Source of the DNA: Clytia hemisphaerica
Taxonomy: Eukaryota; Cnidaria; Hydrozoa; Leptothecata; Clytiidae
Reading direction: 5' to 3'
Assembly: GCA_902728285.1 (NCBI GenBank)
Contig: CACVBU010000895.1
Coordinates: forward strand, 93,793-157,792
DNA: 64,000 nucleotides
A program made the translations under genes and the position numbers. The number at the start of each line of letters is the position of its first letter. Positions within the stretch are counted from its first letter, which is position 1. Below, in pieces: positions 11,647 through 22,400 of this stretch. The notes below the pieces were generated by a model, which was not told the DNA's origin, did not search any database, and saw only the letters and a list, made by a program, of their open reading frames with translations.

Positions 11647-11725
11647 TAGTCTAAGACGAGTTTCAGCTAAGAGGAACAAACGTGAAGACGGGGATTTTTA
11701 CGGGGGTAGCTGTTGTCTTAGACTA
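11647..11725. repeat. Short hairpin element, TA-flanked
   Basis: Arms TAGTCTAAGAC and GTCTTAGACTA face each other 79 bases apart, each bordered by TA, and the pairing extends weakly into CAGCT/AGCTG. It looks like a minimal Tc1/mariner-type MITE. Confidence 0.5.
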
Positions 11726-11958
11726 TATCAATTTGGCAGAAAAGCGGAAATTTTGGATTTTGGTTAGCGGTGTGATCGGCTACAAGTTTTTACAAGTTTA
11801 ACAAGTGTAAGTGTGATGCATTATTTTTCTTTATCAAAAATTGTTTAATTTGTCGTTTTCTTACAGGCCGCAAGCTAACGAAAAAAGAGGATCAGTTTGG
11901 TTTGCAAAAAAAAGAATGAATCATAACTATATATAATAAATTGTATTGTAAATAATTA

Positions 11959-12177
11959 CCGTGAGATTGGGTAACTTGCATCAGTGGAGGCTAACATGCA
12001 TAGCCCTTAAATGAATGACCTGGCTGGTCATTGAAATAAACTATATTCAGCTCCGCTCGCAGCTCTACTCTACCATTTATGTTTTGATTTAACTTTGTAT
12101 TTTAATGACCAGACGGGTCATTCATTTGAGGGCTATACATGTTAGCCTCCACTGATGCAAGTTACCCACTCTCACGG
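11959..12177. mobile_element. Foldback MITE with TA target duplication
   Basis: A 219-bp, almost fully palindromic element. Arms of about 80 bp start CCGTGAGATTGGGTAACTTG on the left and end with the near-perfect complement (CTCTCACGG) on the right. TA flanks both ends (11957-11958 and 12178-12179). The long arms and TA duplication fit a Tc1/mariner-mobilised MITE. Confidence 0.85.
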
Positions 12178-12179
12178 TA

Positions 12180-12635
12180 GTCACTATACTAATAGTCACA
12201 CATAGCAATTTTTTTTTAAATCACCATGATATTTTGGGTGAATTTACCAGATTTAATTTTCACAATTGCAACTTTTTAAAGTGAATTATATGTGAGTTCA
12301 CCCGAAAATCAAGGTATATACTTTTTTAGATTTTTCCTGTGTGAATGATAGGCATTATAATTTTGATTTTTTAAATTATAAGTGCGGTCGGAGGCGTAAA
12401 CAACAAATCAAATTGGTCCCACCTTATGGTCTTCTAAAACCTTTCAAGTCCAACAAAGAAAAAATTTAGTTCATAACGCTAATTGGGTGACATTGAACGG
12501 TACAAAGTATTGCAAAGAAACTATGGTAGCAGCATTTGTGCCTATTATAACTCGTGAAAATCCACTGCCTCAAATGGTGCAATCAAAGAGATATATATCA
12601 TTGGTGACTATGTTTATTTCGGTTTGGCGCTTATG
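12180..12635. other. Intergenic, no gene seen
   Basis: AT-rich sequence with an ACTATACTAAT word next to the MITE. Nothing else was recognised. Confidence 0.5.
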
Positions 12636-13718
12636 AAAACATCCCACTTTGAATATCACTGCAAGCGTATCATGTTGCAAACCAATATGAAAATAATGTT
12701 ATAATACCATATCGCTGTCATCAAGGCAAAAGGTCCAATCTCAAAATTAGTGTCTGAGGAAACTAAGAACTTCTCTGTTTTGCTAAGGCGAGGCCAATTC
12801 AATTTGTTGTTTTACGGGCCAAGCTACCCAAAAAAGAGGGTCGGTCGGTCGGCAAAAAAAAATAAAAATAAAAGTAGAATTTAACCTATATAAAATATCC
12901 TAGAAAGGCAACAAAAACTACTCCATCTTGACAAAAATGTGAAATAGAAAATAAAAAGGCACGAAAAGGTCGAATTCATGGATAAAATGGAAACTGAACG
13001 TAAAATTCTGAAAATCTTGGAAAAACTACCAGAATTTTGAAAATTTGAGAGTCTGTAAAGCAATGAATATCAGAAGATACTACCGAAATGAATTTTATTT
13101 TTATTTCGTTTTTTGGAGTTTTAGGGTCGGTCAGGCCCGTAAAACATCCCACTTTGAATATCACTGCAAGCGTATCATGTTGCAAACCAATATGAAAATA
13201 ATGTTATAATACCATATCGCTGTCATCAAGGCAAAAGGTCCAATCTCAAAATTAGTGTCTGAGGAAACTAAGAACTTCTCTGTTTTGCTAAGGCGAGGCC
13301 AATTCAATTTGTTGTTTTACGGGCCAAGCTACCCAAAAAAGAGGGTCGGTCGGTCGGCAAAAAAAATAAAAATAAAAGTAGAATTTAACCTATATAAAAT
13401 ATCCTAGAAAGGCAACAAAAACTACTCCATCTTGACAAAAATGTGAAATAGAAAATAAAAAGGCACGAAAAGGTCGAATTCATGGATAAAATGGAAACTG
13501 AACGTAAAATTCTGAAAATCTTGGAAAAACTACCAGAATTTTGAAAATTTGAGAGTCTGTAAAGCAATGAATATCAGAAGATACTACCGAAATTAATTTT
13601 ATTTTTATTTCGTTTTTTGGAGTTTTAGGGTCGGTCAGGCCCGTAAAACATCCCACTTTGAATATCACTGCAATCGTATCATGTTGCAAACCAATATGAA
13701 AATAATGTTATAATACTT
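12636..13718. repeat. 505-bp tandem duplication, 2.15 copies
   Basis: The unit 12636-13140 is repeated at 13141-13644 with almost no change (one A fewer in a poly-A run, a few substitutions), and a third copy starts at 13645 and stops near 13718. The period is 504-505 bp. All units begin AAAACATCCCACTTTGAATA. Confidence 0.95.
12808..13146. repeat. Repeat with 13-bp inverted ends and GGTCGGTC core
   Basis: Ends TGTTTTACGGGCC and GGCCCGTAAAACA are exact complements enclosing 339 bp, with the words GGGTCGGTCGGTCGG and GGGTCGGTCAGG near the two ends. A second copy lies at 13313-13650 as part of the tandem duplication, and a diverged relative near 11865-11920. It is probably a short non-autonomous element; no target duplication was identified. 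Confidence 0.6.
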
Positions 13719-14165
13719 TAGGGGTACAAACTTATTATCTCATAAAAAGCGTGACTTAATCCTTATTGATAAAAAGGTTTCGGTTATTTTCACTCGTCCT
13801 GGCGGCCAAAATTCCTTTTTTCAATCTTTTTTGAAAAATTGAAACGTCGGTATAAAGTTCAAATGGAATCGAAGTTTTATCTTAACGAACTCAAATTTTG
13901 CATAAAAATAGGCATAGTTTCCTTCAGGGTCTGTTCCCCCATGCCTGAAATGAAAATTTTCCATTCCTCCCTTCAGTTTTCCCCCAATCTGACTCAAAAT
14001 ATTTTCGAGCCCCCCCCTCCCCCAGATCAACTCCCGGATGTAAAGTTTTGTGCCAATAATTTGCTTAAAATCAATACTAATGGCCTCAAGTTATTGTTTT
14101 TTTCCTTACAAAAACTTTCCCATTTTTCTTTCTACCAATAAAAGTGAAATCTGACTTTTGTCCCT
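13719..14165. other. Intergenic, no gene seen
   Basis: Sequence between the tandem repeat and the truncated Gypsy element, with a C-rich run near 14010-14025. Both strands have short open frames of low complexity that are not credible genes. Confidence 0.5.
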
Positions 14166-14171
14166 ATAACA

Positions 14172-15690
14172 ATGGAGCAAAATCGTCACCTCACAACATT
14201 CATCACAACATATGGTAGATGGAGATACAAACGTGCTCCTCAAGGTTTCTTGTCATCTGGGGATGGTTACAACCGTCGCTTTGACGCTATACTCGCTGAT
14301 TTTGATCGAAAAGAGCGCATTGTAGACGACACGTTGTTTTATGATAATGAGCTCCAAGAACATTGGTGGAGAACTATTGACTTTCTTATAACTGTCGGTA
14401 ATGCTGGTATCGTTCTTAACCCAAATAAGTTTCAGTTTGCCTCTCGCGAGGTAGACTTTGCTGGTTTCTGCATTACTAGTGAACGCATTGACCCACTTCC
14501 CAAATATTACAATGCGATCAAGAACTTTCCTACACCTAAATCAACCACAGACATTAGAAGTTGGTTTGGGCTAGTGAACCAGGTTGCGAACTATGCTCAG
14601 CTTCGCCAGTACATGGAACCATTTCGTCCTTCTCTATCACCCCGCCATCCCTTCAAATGGACAGCTGAACTCAACAAGGCTTTCGAAGATTCCAAGCTGG
14701 CCATCGTCGAAGCCATTCGTAAGGGTGTTGAAATCTTTGACCTCGAGTTACCAACGTGCCTTCGCACCGACTGGTCGAAAAAGGGAGTCGGTTACTTCCT
14801 TCTACAAAAACACTGTTCCTGTCCAGAAACGACTCCAGACTGTTGCGAAGATGGATGGCGCATCACCCTAGCTGGATCACGATTCCTATCCCCTGAAGAG
14901 CAGAACCTTGACGAATCGATTGAAGGAGAGGCGCTTGCTATCGTTTATGCCCTTGAGCAGACTAAGTACTTCACCCTTGGATGTCACAACCTTATCATCG
15001 CAACAGATCACCAACCTCTTGTCAAAATTTTCGGTGATAGAACACTTGATGAGATTTCTAATGAGAGACTGTTTAAATTAAAGAAAAGGATTCTACCATG
15101 GTACTTTAACGTAATCTGGGTACCAGGTGAAGAAAATTCTGCAGTCAACGCAACTTCACGATACCCTTCTGCTGATCAACCTAACGATTGTGTTACATGG
15201 ATGGAATGTCTGGCTGCCTCAGCTATTCAAAACGACACCCACAATCTCACATCGATAACATGGGAGACTCTGTCAGCAGCTACACGTACTGATCCTACAT
15301 TTATCACCCTTCGAGAAGCCATTATTCAAGGATACCCTGAAGCCTATCGAACAGACCCGAAAACAGCTCCATTCTGGCGTTATCGCGACAGTCTCCACCT
15401 GGTCGAAGATGTCATAGTTTACAATGACCGTGTCGTGGTACCATCATCTCTCCGACCTACTGTTTTGGACGTGCTTCATTCAGCCCACCAAGGAGCTTCC
15501 ACTATGGCCCTTCGTGCCCGTGCTACAGTCTTTTGGCCTGGCATGACGGATGATATTGAACGTCGACGTCAATCATGCAGAGATTGTATCAAGAATGCAC
15601 CTTCTCAACCACGCCTTCCCAGCGAAGTGACCGCCCCACCCGCAACACTTTTCGAACAAACATTTGCTGATTTTTTTGAATGTGTCGGTC
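14172..15690 (+). pseudogene. Gypsy Pol: RT, RNase H, integrase N-terminus
   Basis: The frame begins inside RT at HLTTFITTYGRW. Motifs in order are YGRWRYKRAPQGFLSSGDGY, the catalytic pair in RIVDDTLFYD, NPNKFQFASREVDFAGF, and RNase H with LRTDWSKKGVGYFLLQ, EGEALAIVYALEQTKYF and ATDHQPLVK. The integrase HHCC zinc finger follows (LHSAHQG...SCRDC), then the first catalytic Asp in FADFFECVG. The frame is lost at about 15688, where a few bases are missing, and the rest of integrase continues one frame over. Full-length Pol would begin several hundred codons earlier. Confidence 0.9.
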
Positions 15691-16746
15691 TACCTCGTCA
15701 TCGGGGATCGATTGTCTGGTTCGTCGGATGTCTTTCGCCCACCTAAAGGATCGCCACAAGCAGGATCAGAGGGGCTTATCTGCTGCCTTCGAAATTGTTT
15801 CGCCAGATTCGGTGTTCCAGAAGAAATTTCTAGTGATGGAGGTCCAGAATTTGTCAGTAAAGCTACAGAAGATTTCCTTGCCAAATGGGGAGTTCGTCAT
15901 CGCCTATCATCTGCTTATAACCTGCAGTCAAATGGCCGAGCTGAAGTTACTGTGAAGACAACCAAACATCTCCTTCGATCAAACATATCTCCATCAGGAA
16001 TACTTGACAATGATCGCTTCCTCCGCGCAATGATGCATCTCAGAAACACTCCAGATCCAGACTGCAACAACTCACCTGCTGAAATCGTATTCGGTCGACA
16101 AATCTGTGATGCATTTGCTTTCGTTAACAGACTGGAGAAGTTCAACAATGACAACATCAGCCCAGTTTGGCGTACTGCTTGGAAGAAAAAGGAGGAGGCC
16201 CTTCGACAACGTTTCCACCGATCAGCCGAAGAACGCAACAACCACACACGACCGCTACCTCCTCTTCGTTTCGGCGATCGATGCTACATACAGAATCAAA
16301 CCGGTCCCCATCCAGAACTCTGGGAGCGTTCTGGTACCGTTGTGGAAGACCATTGCCACAGTAGTTACACACTAAAAGTCGACGGAACTGGTCGCGTCAC
16401 ACGTCGTAACCGTCAACATCTTCGCCGATTCCAACCTGCTTCAACAGAAATTGTCAGCAAGCAATCATTCGTCGGTCAGCCAATACCCGCTTCCATTAGA
16501 CATGAATCTCCACCTCCCAAGGCACAGGAACCTGCACCGAGCATTCCTGCGACGTCCCCATCGTCAACGGTTCCTGCACCCATGAAAATCCGTCCCATCC
16601 CTGACGTCCCCATACAAGACGAACCATCCCATCCCGAAGATCAGTCACCTAACAAGAGTCCTCCCCCAGATGTGTCCACCCCACGACCACAACGCCAACG
16701 TCGTTCACCTCGTCGTTATGAACCAGAAACTGGACATTGGAAATGA
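15691..16746 (+). pseudogene. Gypsy Pol: integrase core and C-terminus
   Basis: This continues the upstream frame after the shift at about 15688, starting at YLVIGDRLSGSSDVF. The second and third catalytic residues are present in ISSDGGPEF (Asp) and NLQSNGRAEV (Glu), so all three DDE residues survive across the two frames. A basic C-terminal region follows with PPLRFGDRCYIQNQTGPHP.LWERSGTV and DGTGRVTRRNRQHLRRF, which is the usual Gypsy integrase GPY/F-like module. A proline-rich tail ends RRYEPETGHWK. The long open frames suggest a fairly recent copy. Confidence 0.9.
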
Positions 16747-16833
16747 TACGAACTGATACTTATGAACTGTACATAAACTGATGTTGTACTTCTTCCTATT
16801 GACTTGATTTTGACTTCGTCAAACTGGGGGGGA

Positions 16834-16973
16834 TGAAGGATCATAGAAAGACATTAATATATTCTTTTGATTTATATTTCTAGATCATTAACATTCAATA
16901 GAAATATTACTAAAACATATACATTGTTGGTATCAATTCTTTGGAGGATCTTTATTCAATTGTCTCGGGGACA
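16834..16973 (+). repeat. Probable 3' LTR of the Gypsy element
   Basis: It begins TGAAGGATCATAG directly after the polypurine tract and contains an AT-rich TATA-like stretch. It may end near TGTCTCGGGGACA. The right limit is a guess because no 5' LTR is available for comparison. Confidence 0.5.
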
Positions 16974-17264
16974 AAATCAGCGTGTCTTTTGGGTATTTCT
17001 CTCACGTTTTGTCCCATGAAGCAAAAAAGAAACCATGGGACACACACCTTTTTCTTGTGTTGGTATGGGATAGAGCAAAAAAAACTTCTCGTGTTCCAAA
17101 GCCTTTAACCCGAAGTAGATTCTCAACCTTTGAACTAAAAACAGTTCTTAAGCCAGATAACAGTTTTGAAATCATGAGAGTAATTTTCGCACTGGGAATT
17201 CTTTTTGGTTTGATGATAAGAACTTTAAAGTACGTCAATTTAATCTACAATGTAGCGTTTTAAA

Positions 17265-18686
17265 TCAACAAAATCTAGCATAAACACGTATGCATTGTCT
17301 TCCAGTGTTATCATGTTCAGTAGTATTATGAAAATCTTCTCCGTACCATACTCTTAATTCTTCATTCTTTCGAAAATCCATCGGTTCATTTGCCGTTAAC
17401 AAAAACTCTTTCCCATATTTATCCTGAGTCGAATCGTGTGTTTTCTGTATAATAATTTTGTTATTAGCATTTGAGATGATTGTTAGGAAATGGTTTTCGG
17501 GAAACGCCCAATGGTTGCAGCCCCACGTGCTTGGTTTTTTATTGATTGCTGGAGAAGAACAATAGATTGCCCCTGAAACGTGAACCAGCTTGAACGCCTT
17601 TACTCTGCCCTCACGTGAGATGATAAAGGATGCAAAGTCGTTGTCCCTTCCGGAATAGCATATCGGCTCGTTTGTTAGTAATTCAAATGGTGCTATAGAA
17701 AAAAGCGAAAATAGTGGAACATTAGGATTACTAAAATTCAACAACAGACTGTTGACAGCGTGAAGAAAGAATCGATTAACAATCCCCTTTTCGATAATAG
17801 TTCAGAACACTTAAAGCTTAATATCACTTATACAAATTTTTCTATAGACGCAATCGATTTTTTTTCTCGTTAAGGTCAATTCTAGTTTATTTTTAGGAAA
17901 TTCTATACTGTGCATAATATATGATAATTTTCTAAAAATTAAGTTCATTCAACCAGGTTTCCCCCCCTTCCCCCCTACTACAATGCTGGGTGCGTATTAC
18001 TATACTAACCCATCAGTTAGTATAGTAATACGCACCGCAAGGGGGAGGGGGGAGCTTGTTTCTCAGTAGTAATAATTCCAAAATAATCAATATATTATGC
18101 ACGGCATGTACTTGAAATATTTATTATACCAATTATTAATTAACTATATATCCGTCACTTTATATCTACAATTTAGCGTATATTCCTTCCAGTGTTACCA
18201 TGTTTATTTTAGAAATGTATGTTGGTTTTGTCTCTTTTTAATGCTAACCAAGGATAGCTCAAAAGGGGATATTAAGAAAACTTTCCTAAACAAAAAAAAT
18301 CGAAAAGCAAAGGGGAACGGACTGTTTAGCAAAGTATCACAGTGTATGAACATTACAGCCGGCTCTGTTTTCTATAAAATGCTCAAAATGTCTTACTTAC
18401 CCTTTATCCATGAGACTAACTCAGAATCTTCTTCTTCATTCGATATGCAATGCTCCTCGTTCGTACAATAACATCTACCATTTTGATCTCGTACTGATTC
18501 CATGCATTGATTTAACCCACAATGCAACACGCATTCTGTTATCGAGTTTGTTTGGATATTTTGAACATTATTCAGGCACGTTTTTGACGCAAGTTTTGAA
18601 ACTTGATCATAAAAATTGCAGTCGAGGTTAGATATCATTTGAAAGAATATTAGCCATTGTATTACACGCCTTCTTCTCAAACTCAT
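17265..18686 (-). CDS. Secreted PAN-like cysteine-rich protein, two exons
   Basis: Exon 1 is 18686-18401 and exon 2 is 17692-17265 (TGA). The donor is GTAAGTAAG at 18400 and the acceptor TTTTCTATAG at 17693. The junction is in phase 1 (AAG G|CA CCA), giving 237 residues. Residues 1-23 form a signal peptide (basic start, VIQWLIFFQMISNL). Residues about 24-85 carry eight cysteines (ITECVLHCGLNQCMES, GRCYCTNEEHC) in the style of a PAN/apple domain. Exon 2 encodes a ~140-residue domain with LLTNEPICYSGRDNDFASF, VKAFKLVHVSG, STWGCNHWAFPEN, LRVWYGEDFHNTTEHDNTGR and a final Cys. I recall this combination from cnidarian secreted proteins of unknown function. It is likely extracellular; partner and role are unknown. 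No relation to the neighbouring transposons is seen. Confidence 0.75.
17989..18036. repeat. Perfect 21-bp hairpin in the intron
   Basis: Arms GGTGCGTATTACTATACTAA(C) and its exact complement enclose a 6-base loop (CCATCA), inside the intron of the PAN-like gene. C-runs to the left (17960-17977) and G-runs to the right (18041-18052) extend the symmetry imperfectly. It is probably a tiny foldback MITE. Confidence 0.75.
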
Positions 18687-18835
18687 TTTAATTGAAATGA
18701 AAATATGATTGGAGACTAATTTCGTTCAAGATACACGTTGCATTCTATAATTTTCGAATTATATATTGAATGAGTTCATCATAGACTGAAAACTTTTCTA
18801 AAATATAAAATCTGTTATCCAACAAATACGTACTA

Positions 18836-18989
18836 GTTATCGCATGACTTCGAGTGCAATACGAGAAATATTTTACGAGTTCCGAGATTTTTCCGTAATA
18901 TTTTTCCGAGCCTTTAGGCGAGGAAAAATATCGGTAAAATCTCGGAACGAGTAAAATATTGAGTATTGCACGAGAAGTCATGTGATAAC
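18836..18989. mobile_element. Palindromic MITE with TA flanks
   Basis: Arms of about 70 bp, GTTATCGCATGACTTCGAGT on the left and the near complement ending AGTCATGTGATAAC on the right, surround a short centre with CCGAGCC/GGCGAGG. TA borders both ends (18834-18835, 18990-18991). It is of Tc1/mariner-type size and structure. Confidence 0.8.
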
Positions 18990-18991
18990 TA

Positions 18992-19860
18992 ATTTATTGT
19001 CAACTCAAAAAAATTGTCCTCTTTTTGTTTTAAAAATTACTTCCGCCTTCTTCTGTTTCTGTGTAGATTCGAATGTTTTTATTCGAAAATCTAATTCGAA
19101 CGTTAGATTCGAACAAAAACATTCGATAACTTCCCGCTGAAAATATTCACACAAAAACAAAATAGAGAAACATTTTTCGATCATTTTCGATCCAGGAGTT
19201 TTGTTTTGAAGAGTTGCAGATTTTTCAGAAATGTATTTGAAAGTTTCTAGATTGATAATTCAAAATGCAGATGACAGTATTGTTTCGATAGAGAGGAAAC
19301 CCTCCATCATTGGATTAATCAGATTGATAACATTCAGTCTTTTTCTATGTTTTTGTTTCGATGACATGGCCATGGGAAAGAATAGCAGAGGAAAGGAAGT
19401 CCCACGATGGAAATGTATGCTTGTAATAATGGTTAAAGAACAACATTTTTTCAACAGCAAAACAATTTGGATGCTTTCTTGATTATCGTCAAGCTCTAAA
19501 TGTTTCGAATTTTAGAAGAAAGATGTACTGTAATGATTGTTGAGTTGAAAAGTCAATGATGTACGTTGTTGTGGAGAACGAGAATTAGGAGAGAACTTTT
19601 ATAAAAATCACTCGTCATTTGGTTTAATACAAGACATTACACTTTCCTTGTTATGAGAAATTTTATTGCCAAATATTGAAGAATCTCAAGTTTTTTTGTA
19701 TGCATTGATAAAAAACTGTTTGGTTATCACACGGACAAATTTGCCAAAAGTTGAAAATATTTGGGTCGTGTCAAGTAGTTTTATAATTAATTCTTTGTTC
19801 ATCAGATTTGATTTTAGTGTCTTTTATGGAAGAACTCCAAAGTAAAAGTTAATCTGAACA
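18992..19860. other. Intergenic, hairpin near 19,067-19,126, no gene seen
   Basis: Contains a short inverted repeat made of ATTCGAATGTTTTT and AAAAACATTCGAT. An open frame at 19231-19482 lacks any recognisable domain. Confidence 0.45.
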
Positions 19861-19870
19861 TATTTTTGTT

Positions 19871-20720
19871 CGGCAGGTACAAAATGCATAAAACATAATG
19901 CATATTGCATAATGCATAATAGTATTGTGTAATTTAGAGAACGATTTTATATTCTCTAAAACTCTCCTTTGCAGAGGCTAAAACCACGAAAAACTCTTTA
20001 GAAGAGTTCCTTGTAAACATTCCAATCAGAGGGATTTCCCCAGACATAATATTTACTTTTCGAATCCGAACAGATCAGAACGAAAGAGGAAATATTCGAA
20101 TCATAACAACAAAGGGTTTTCCATCATCATGAATAATAAGAAGATGCAACAGATCAGATAAAAAAACAACATAAACATTCCAATACATTCGAATGTAAAA
20201 AGATTCGAAGTCTATTTTCTTTGATCTAGCTTCCGGATGAAGCTCTTTAATTTATGTATATTGGCTGGATATTGGCTTATCTAACAAAAAAGCATTCACA
20301 TGGTTAATGCTTTGTAAGAGAGAAAACCCGTTGAAATTTACTAGCAATTGTTCGAAAAGATCTCTGAGAAAACCCAGAAAGATCTTGCTATAAAATTTAC
20401 GTTTTCGAGTTAGAAAAGTAACATACGGAGGAGATATTTTCGTGTTTTTTCTACATTATACTACGTTCTGTAAAATACAACTATGAAAATCAAAATGGCG
20501 ACAAGCATTTTCAGTGGATCATGGATTTTCTTCATCATTCAAAATTCAAATTTACAGCTTTCTACCCTTTATTTTCTGGTAGAAATTGGTATATTTGTTT
20601 TGTTGAAAGTATAATCTTTAAAATTCTCCTTATTATAGGCTCTAGAATTGACATTTTTCAAATATTATGCATTATGCATTATGCAATATGCATTATGTTT
20701 TATGCATTTTGGACCTGCCG
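19871..20720. mobile_element. 850-bp TIR element with 10-bp target duplication
   Basis: The ends are inverted repeats of 50-57 bp beginning CGGCAGGTACAAAATGCATA and rich in ATGCAT words. A perfect direct repeat TATTTTTGTT flanks both sides (19861-19870 and 20721-20730). A 10-bp duplication with long TIRs points to a Mutator-like non-autonomous element. The interior codes for nothing recognisable. Confidence 0.8.
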
Positions 20721-21621
20721 TATTTTTGTTGCGTTTTTCCCTTTGATTCCCAGCCAAGTCCTGTTTTGTTTTGATTTTTCTCCCGCCGCTTACCCAGTCC
20801 CCCAAAGTCAACGCGGTCATATTTCCAGACTAAAGAAATATGAAATATCGCAAATATCTCGATGCTCTCGACCAATCAAAACGCTGATATTTTTTTGGGT
20901 CGGCAATAATGCAAAATTCTGAATTTGCATATTTTTTCCAATGTTTATATTAAAAAATATCGTATCCTAAGTGTTGAAAATCACATTGTGATTACTTTTA
21001 ATTAAATCTTTGTTTTACCTTTTTATCACCAATACAGGCAAATTGGAACGTAATTAAAAAGTTTTTTCTTCAAGCAGGTTTGTCCAAAGTAAAGATGATT
21101 TCTGAAAATCTTCAATCCGCTTCAAACCTTAAAAAAAGTCCAACAATTAGAGTGAAACAATATTCAAACCCTTTTTCAAAATAACTCTTACAGATTAATG
21201 ATGCATTAGGACCTGATTACGTAATAATATTAACAGTCAACTCAACACAAATTTTTATAATTTTTAGGGGTTATGTAGCATTTAACAATTGTTTTTTTCA
21301 TAAAAATAAGCAGACAATTAAATATCTTAAGCTATACAGCCATACTAAAAGATACTACCGATATACTTGACCCGCAGACTTTATTTCTCTGACATGTCTA
21401 TATTTAATCTTTATTTAGGCTGCAATGTCTCCTCGTTTACTGAGATCATAATTTTTTCTTTAACCATCATTAATTCTCGCGAGATTTAAATTCGTGTTTC
21501 GCTTTTTATGACCTTTTCGTAAAAATAAAACTCGTGAAATCGTGTGAGATCACTGGCTAGTGAAATTAAATCCATGGGAAATTTTTCAAAAGGCTGATCC
21601 GCGAAATAAACCGAGGAACCT
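20721..21621. other. Intergenic, no gene seen
   Basis: AT-rich, with no domain-bearing frame or clear repeat. Confidence 0.45.
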
Positions 21622-21738
21622 CTATCGTAAAAAGCACAGGCCAAAATCATATATCGACCTGTGCCGACCAATCAAGATTCTATTCAACGCGAAATCAACG
21701 CAGAGAAAAGTAACCATGACGACAATCCAAGATCTTGG
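21622..21738 (+). repeat. Dispersed repeat related to the MITE at 62,143
   Basis: Shares with 62143-62266 the stretch ATCATATAT.GACCTGTGCC, then GACCAATC.AGATTCTATTCA and AACCATGAC.ACAATCC. The left end is diverged (TATCGTAAAAAGCACAGG instead of TACCGTGAAAGGCACAG) and the right end does not match, so this is an older or partial copy. Confidence 0.7.
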
Positions 21739-21835
21739 ATTAAGTTCAAAGTTGATATTTTTATTCCCATCGTTAAAAACATTACTCAAAAATTTTATCA
21801 ACGCTTTTTAAAAAGAGTCAGCGATAGAGAATCAT

Positions 21836-21845
21836 ACCATGTATG

Positions 21846-21873
<28 letters not shown>
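21836..21873. repeat. (ATGT)n microsatellite at LINE 3' end
   Basis: Tandem ATGT units directly abut the minus-strand LINE remnant and probably represent its 3' tail. Confidence 0.8.
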
Positions 21874-21874
<1 letters not shown>

Positions 21875-21876
<2 letters not shown>

Positions 21877-22400
21877 TAGTTTATTTCAAGTTGACGAACA
21901 GGTAGCAACAAAGGCTAATAAAAGTCAACGCTACTTTACAATTTGTAAGGTGGTTACAAAAAGCCGACACCGTCAATATAGGTCCGGCAGTTTCTACACG
22001 GGCATGATGTAGGCCTCCATTGCTTAATCTTTTCCTTAAAAATACTAAGATCGACTATATCTCTATACTCATCCGGGATTAATTCCCAAACTTTTGGCCC
22101 TAAAAATGAAAGTGACTCTAAACCATGAAAAACAGAGTTTATTTCTCTTGATCTGAAGTAAGGCGTTTTGCGATTTACTTTGATATTTTCATCATGTTTG
22201 AAAATTTCTTTAGTTAGATCTGATATGTTATTTTTACATTTGAAAAGTTGCTAACAGCTGAAGATTTTTATGGTGGAATTTGATGGCACCGTCTTTCTCT
22301 AAAAGCTGCTCAAAAGTAGATGTATGATCAGAATACACTATCCTCAAACATCTTTCGTGGAGGTGACCATAAAGATCTGTCTATTATTTCGATTCCATTG
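21875..22400 (-). pseudogene. LINE 3' end (C-terminal peptide), 5'-truncated
   Basis: On the minus strand one reads LHERCLRIVYSDHTSTFEQL, KDGAIKFHHKNLQLLA, a frameshift, then VNRKTPYFRSREINSVF, LESLSFLGPKVWELIPDEYR, IFKEKIKQWRPTSCPCRNCR and TYIDGVGFL with stop. This is the well-known C-terminal block of invertebrate LINE reverse transcriptases (fingers of the type CPCRNCRTYI). The short 3' UTR ends in a TACATACA microsatellite. Typical 5'-truncated dead-on-arrival copy. Confidence 0.85.

Larger units (their letters stand above)
14166..16973 (+). mobile_element. 5'-truncated Ty3/Gypsy retrotransposon with 3' LTR
   Basis: Pol starts in the middle of the RT domain and runs through RNase H and integrase. 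It is followed by a polypurine tract (AACTGGGGGGGA, about 16822-16834) and a likely 3' LTR. No gag, protease, primer-binding site or 5' LTR is present, so the left part was lost. Confidence 0.85.

Noticed and set aside
13821-14141. Overlapping frames on both strands before the Gypsy element
   Set aside because: Low-complexity and Gly/Pro runs from C-rich DNA; no Gypsy gag or protease motif in either.
18097-18471. 124-codon plus-strand frame over the intron and exon 1 of the PAN-like gene
   Set aside because: Low-complexity hydrophobic start, overlaps a well-supported minus-strand exon, no domain.
19231-19482. 83-codon frame next to MITEs
   Set aside because: No homology recognised, and it lies in repeat-derived sequence.
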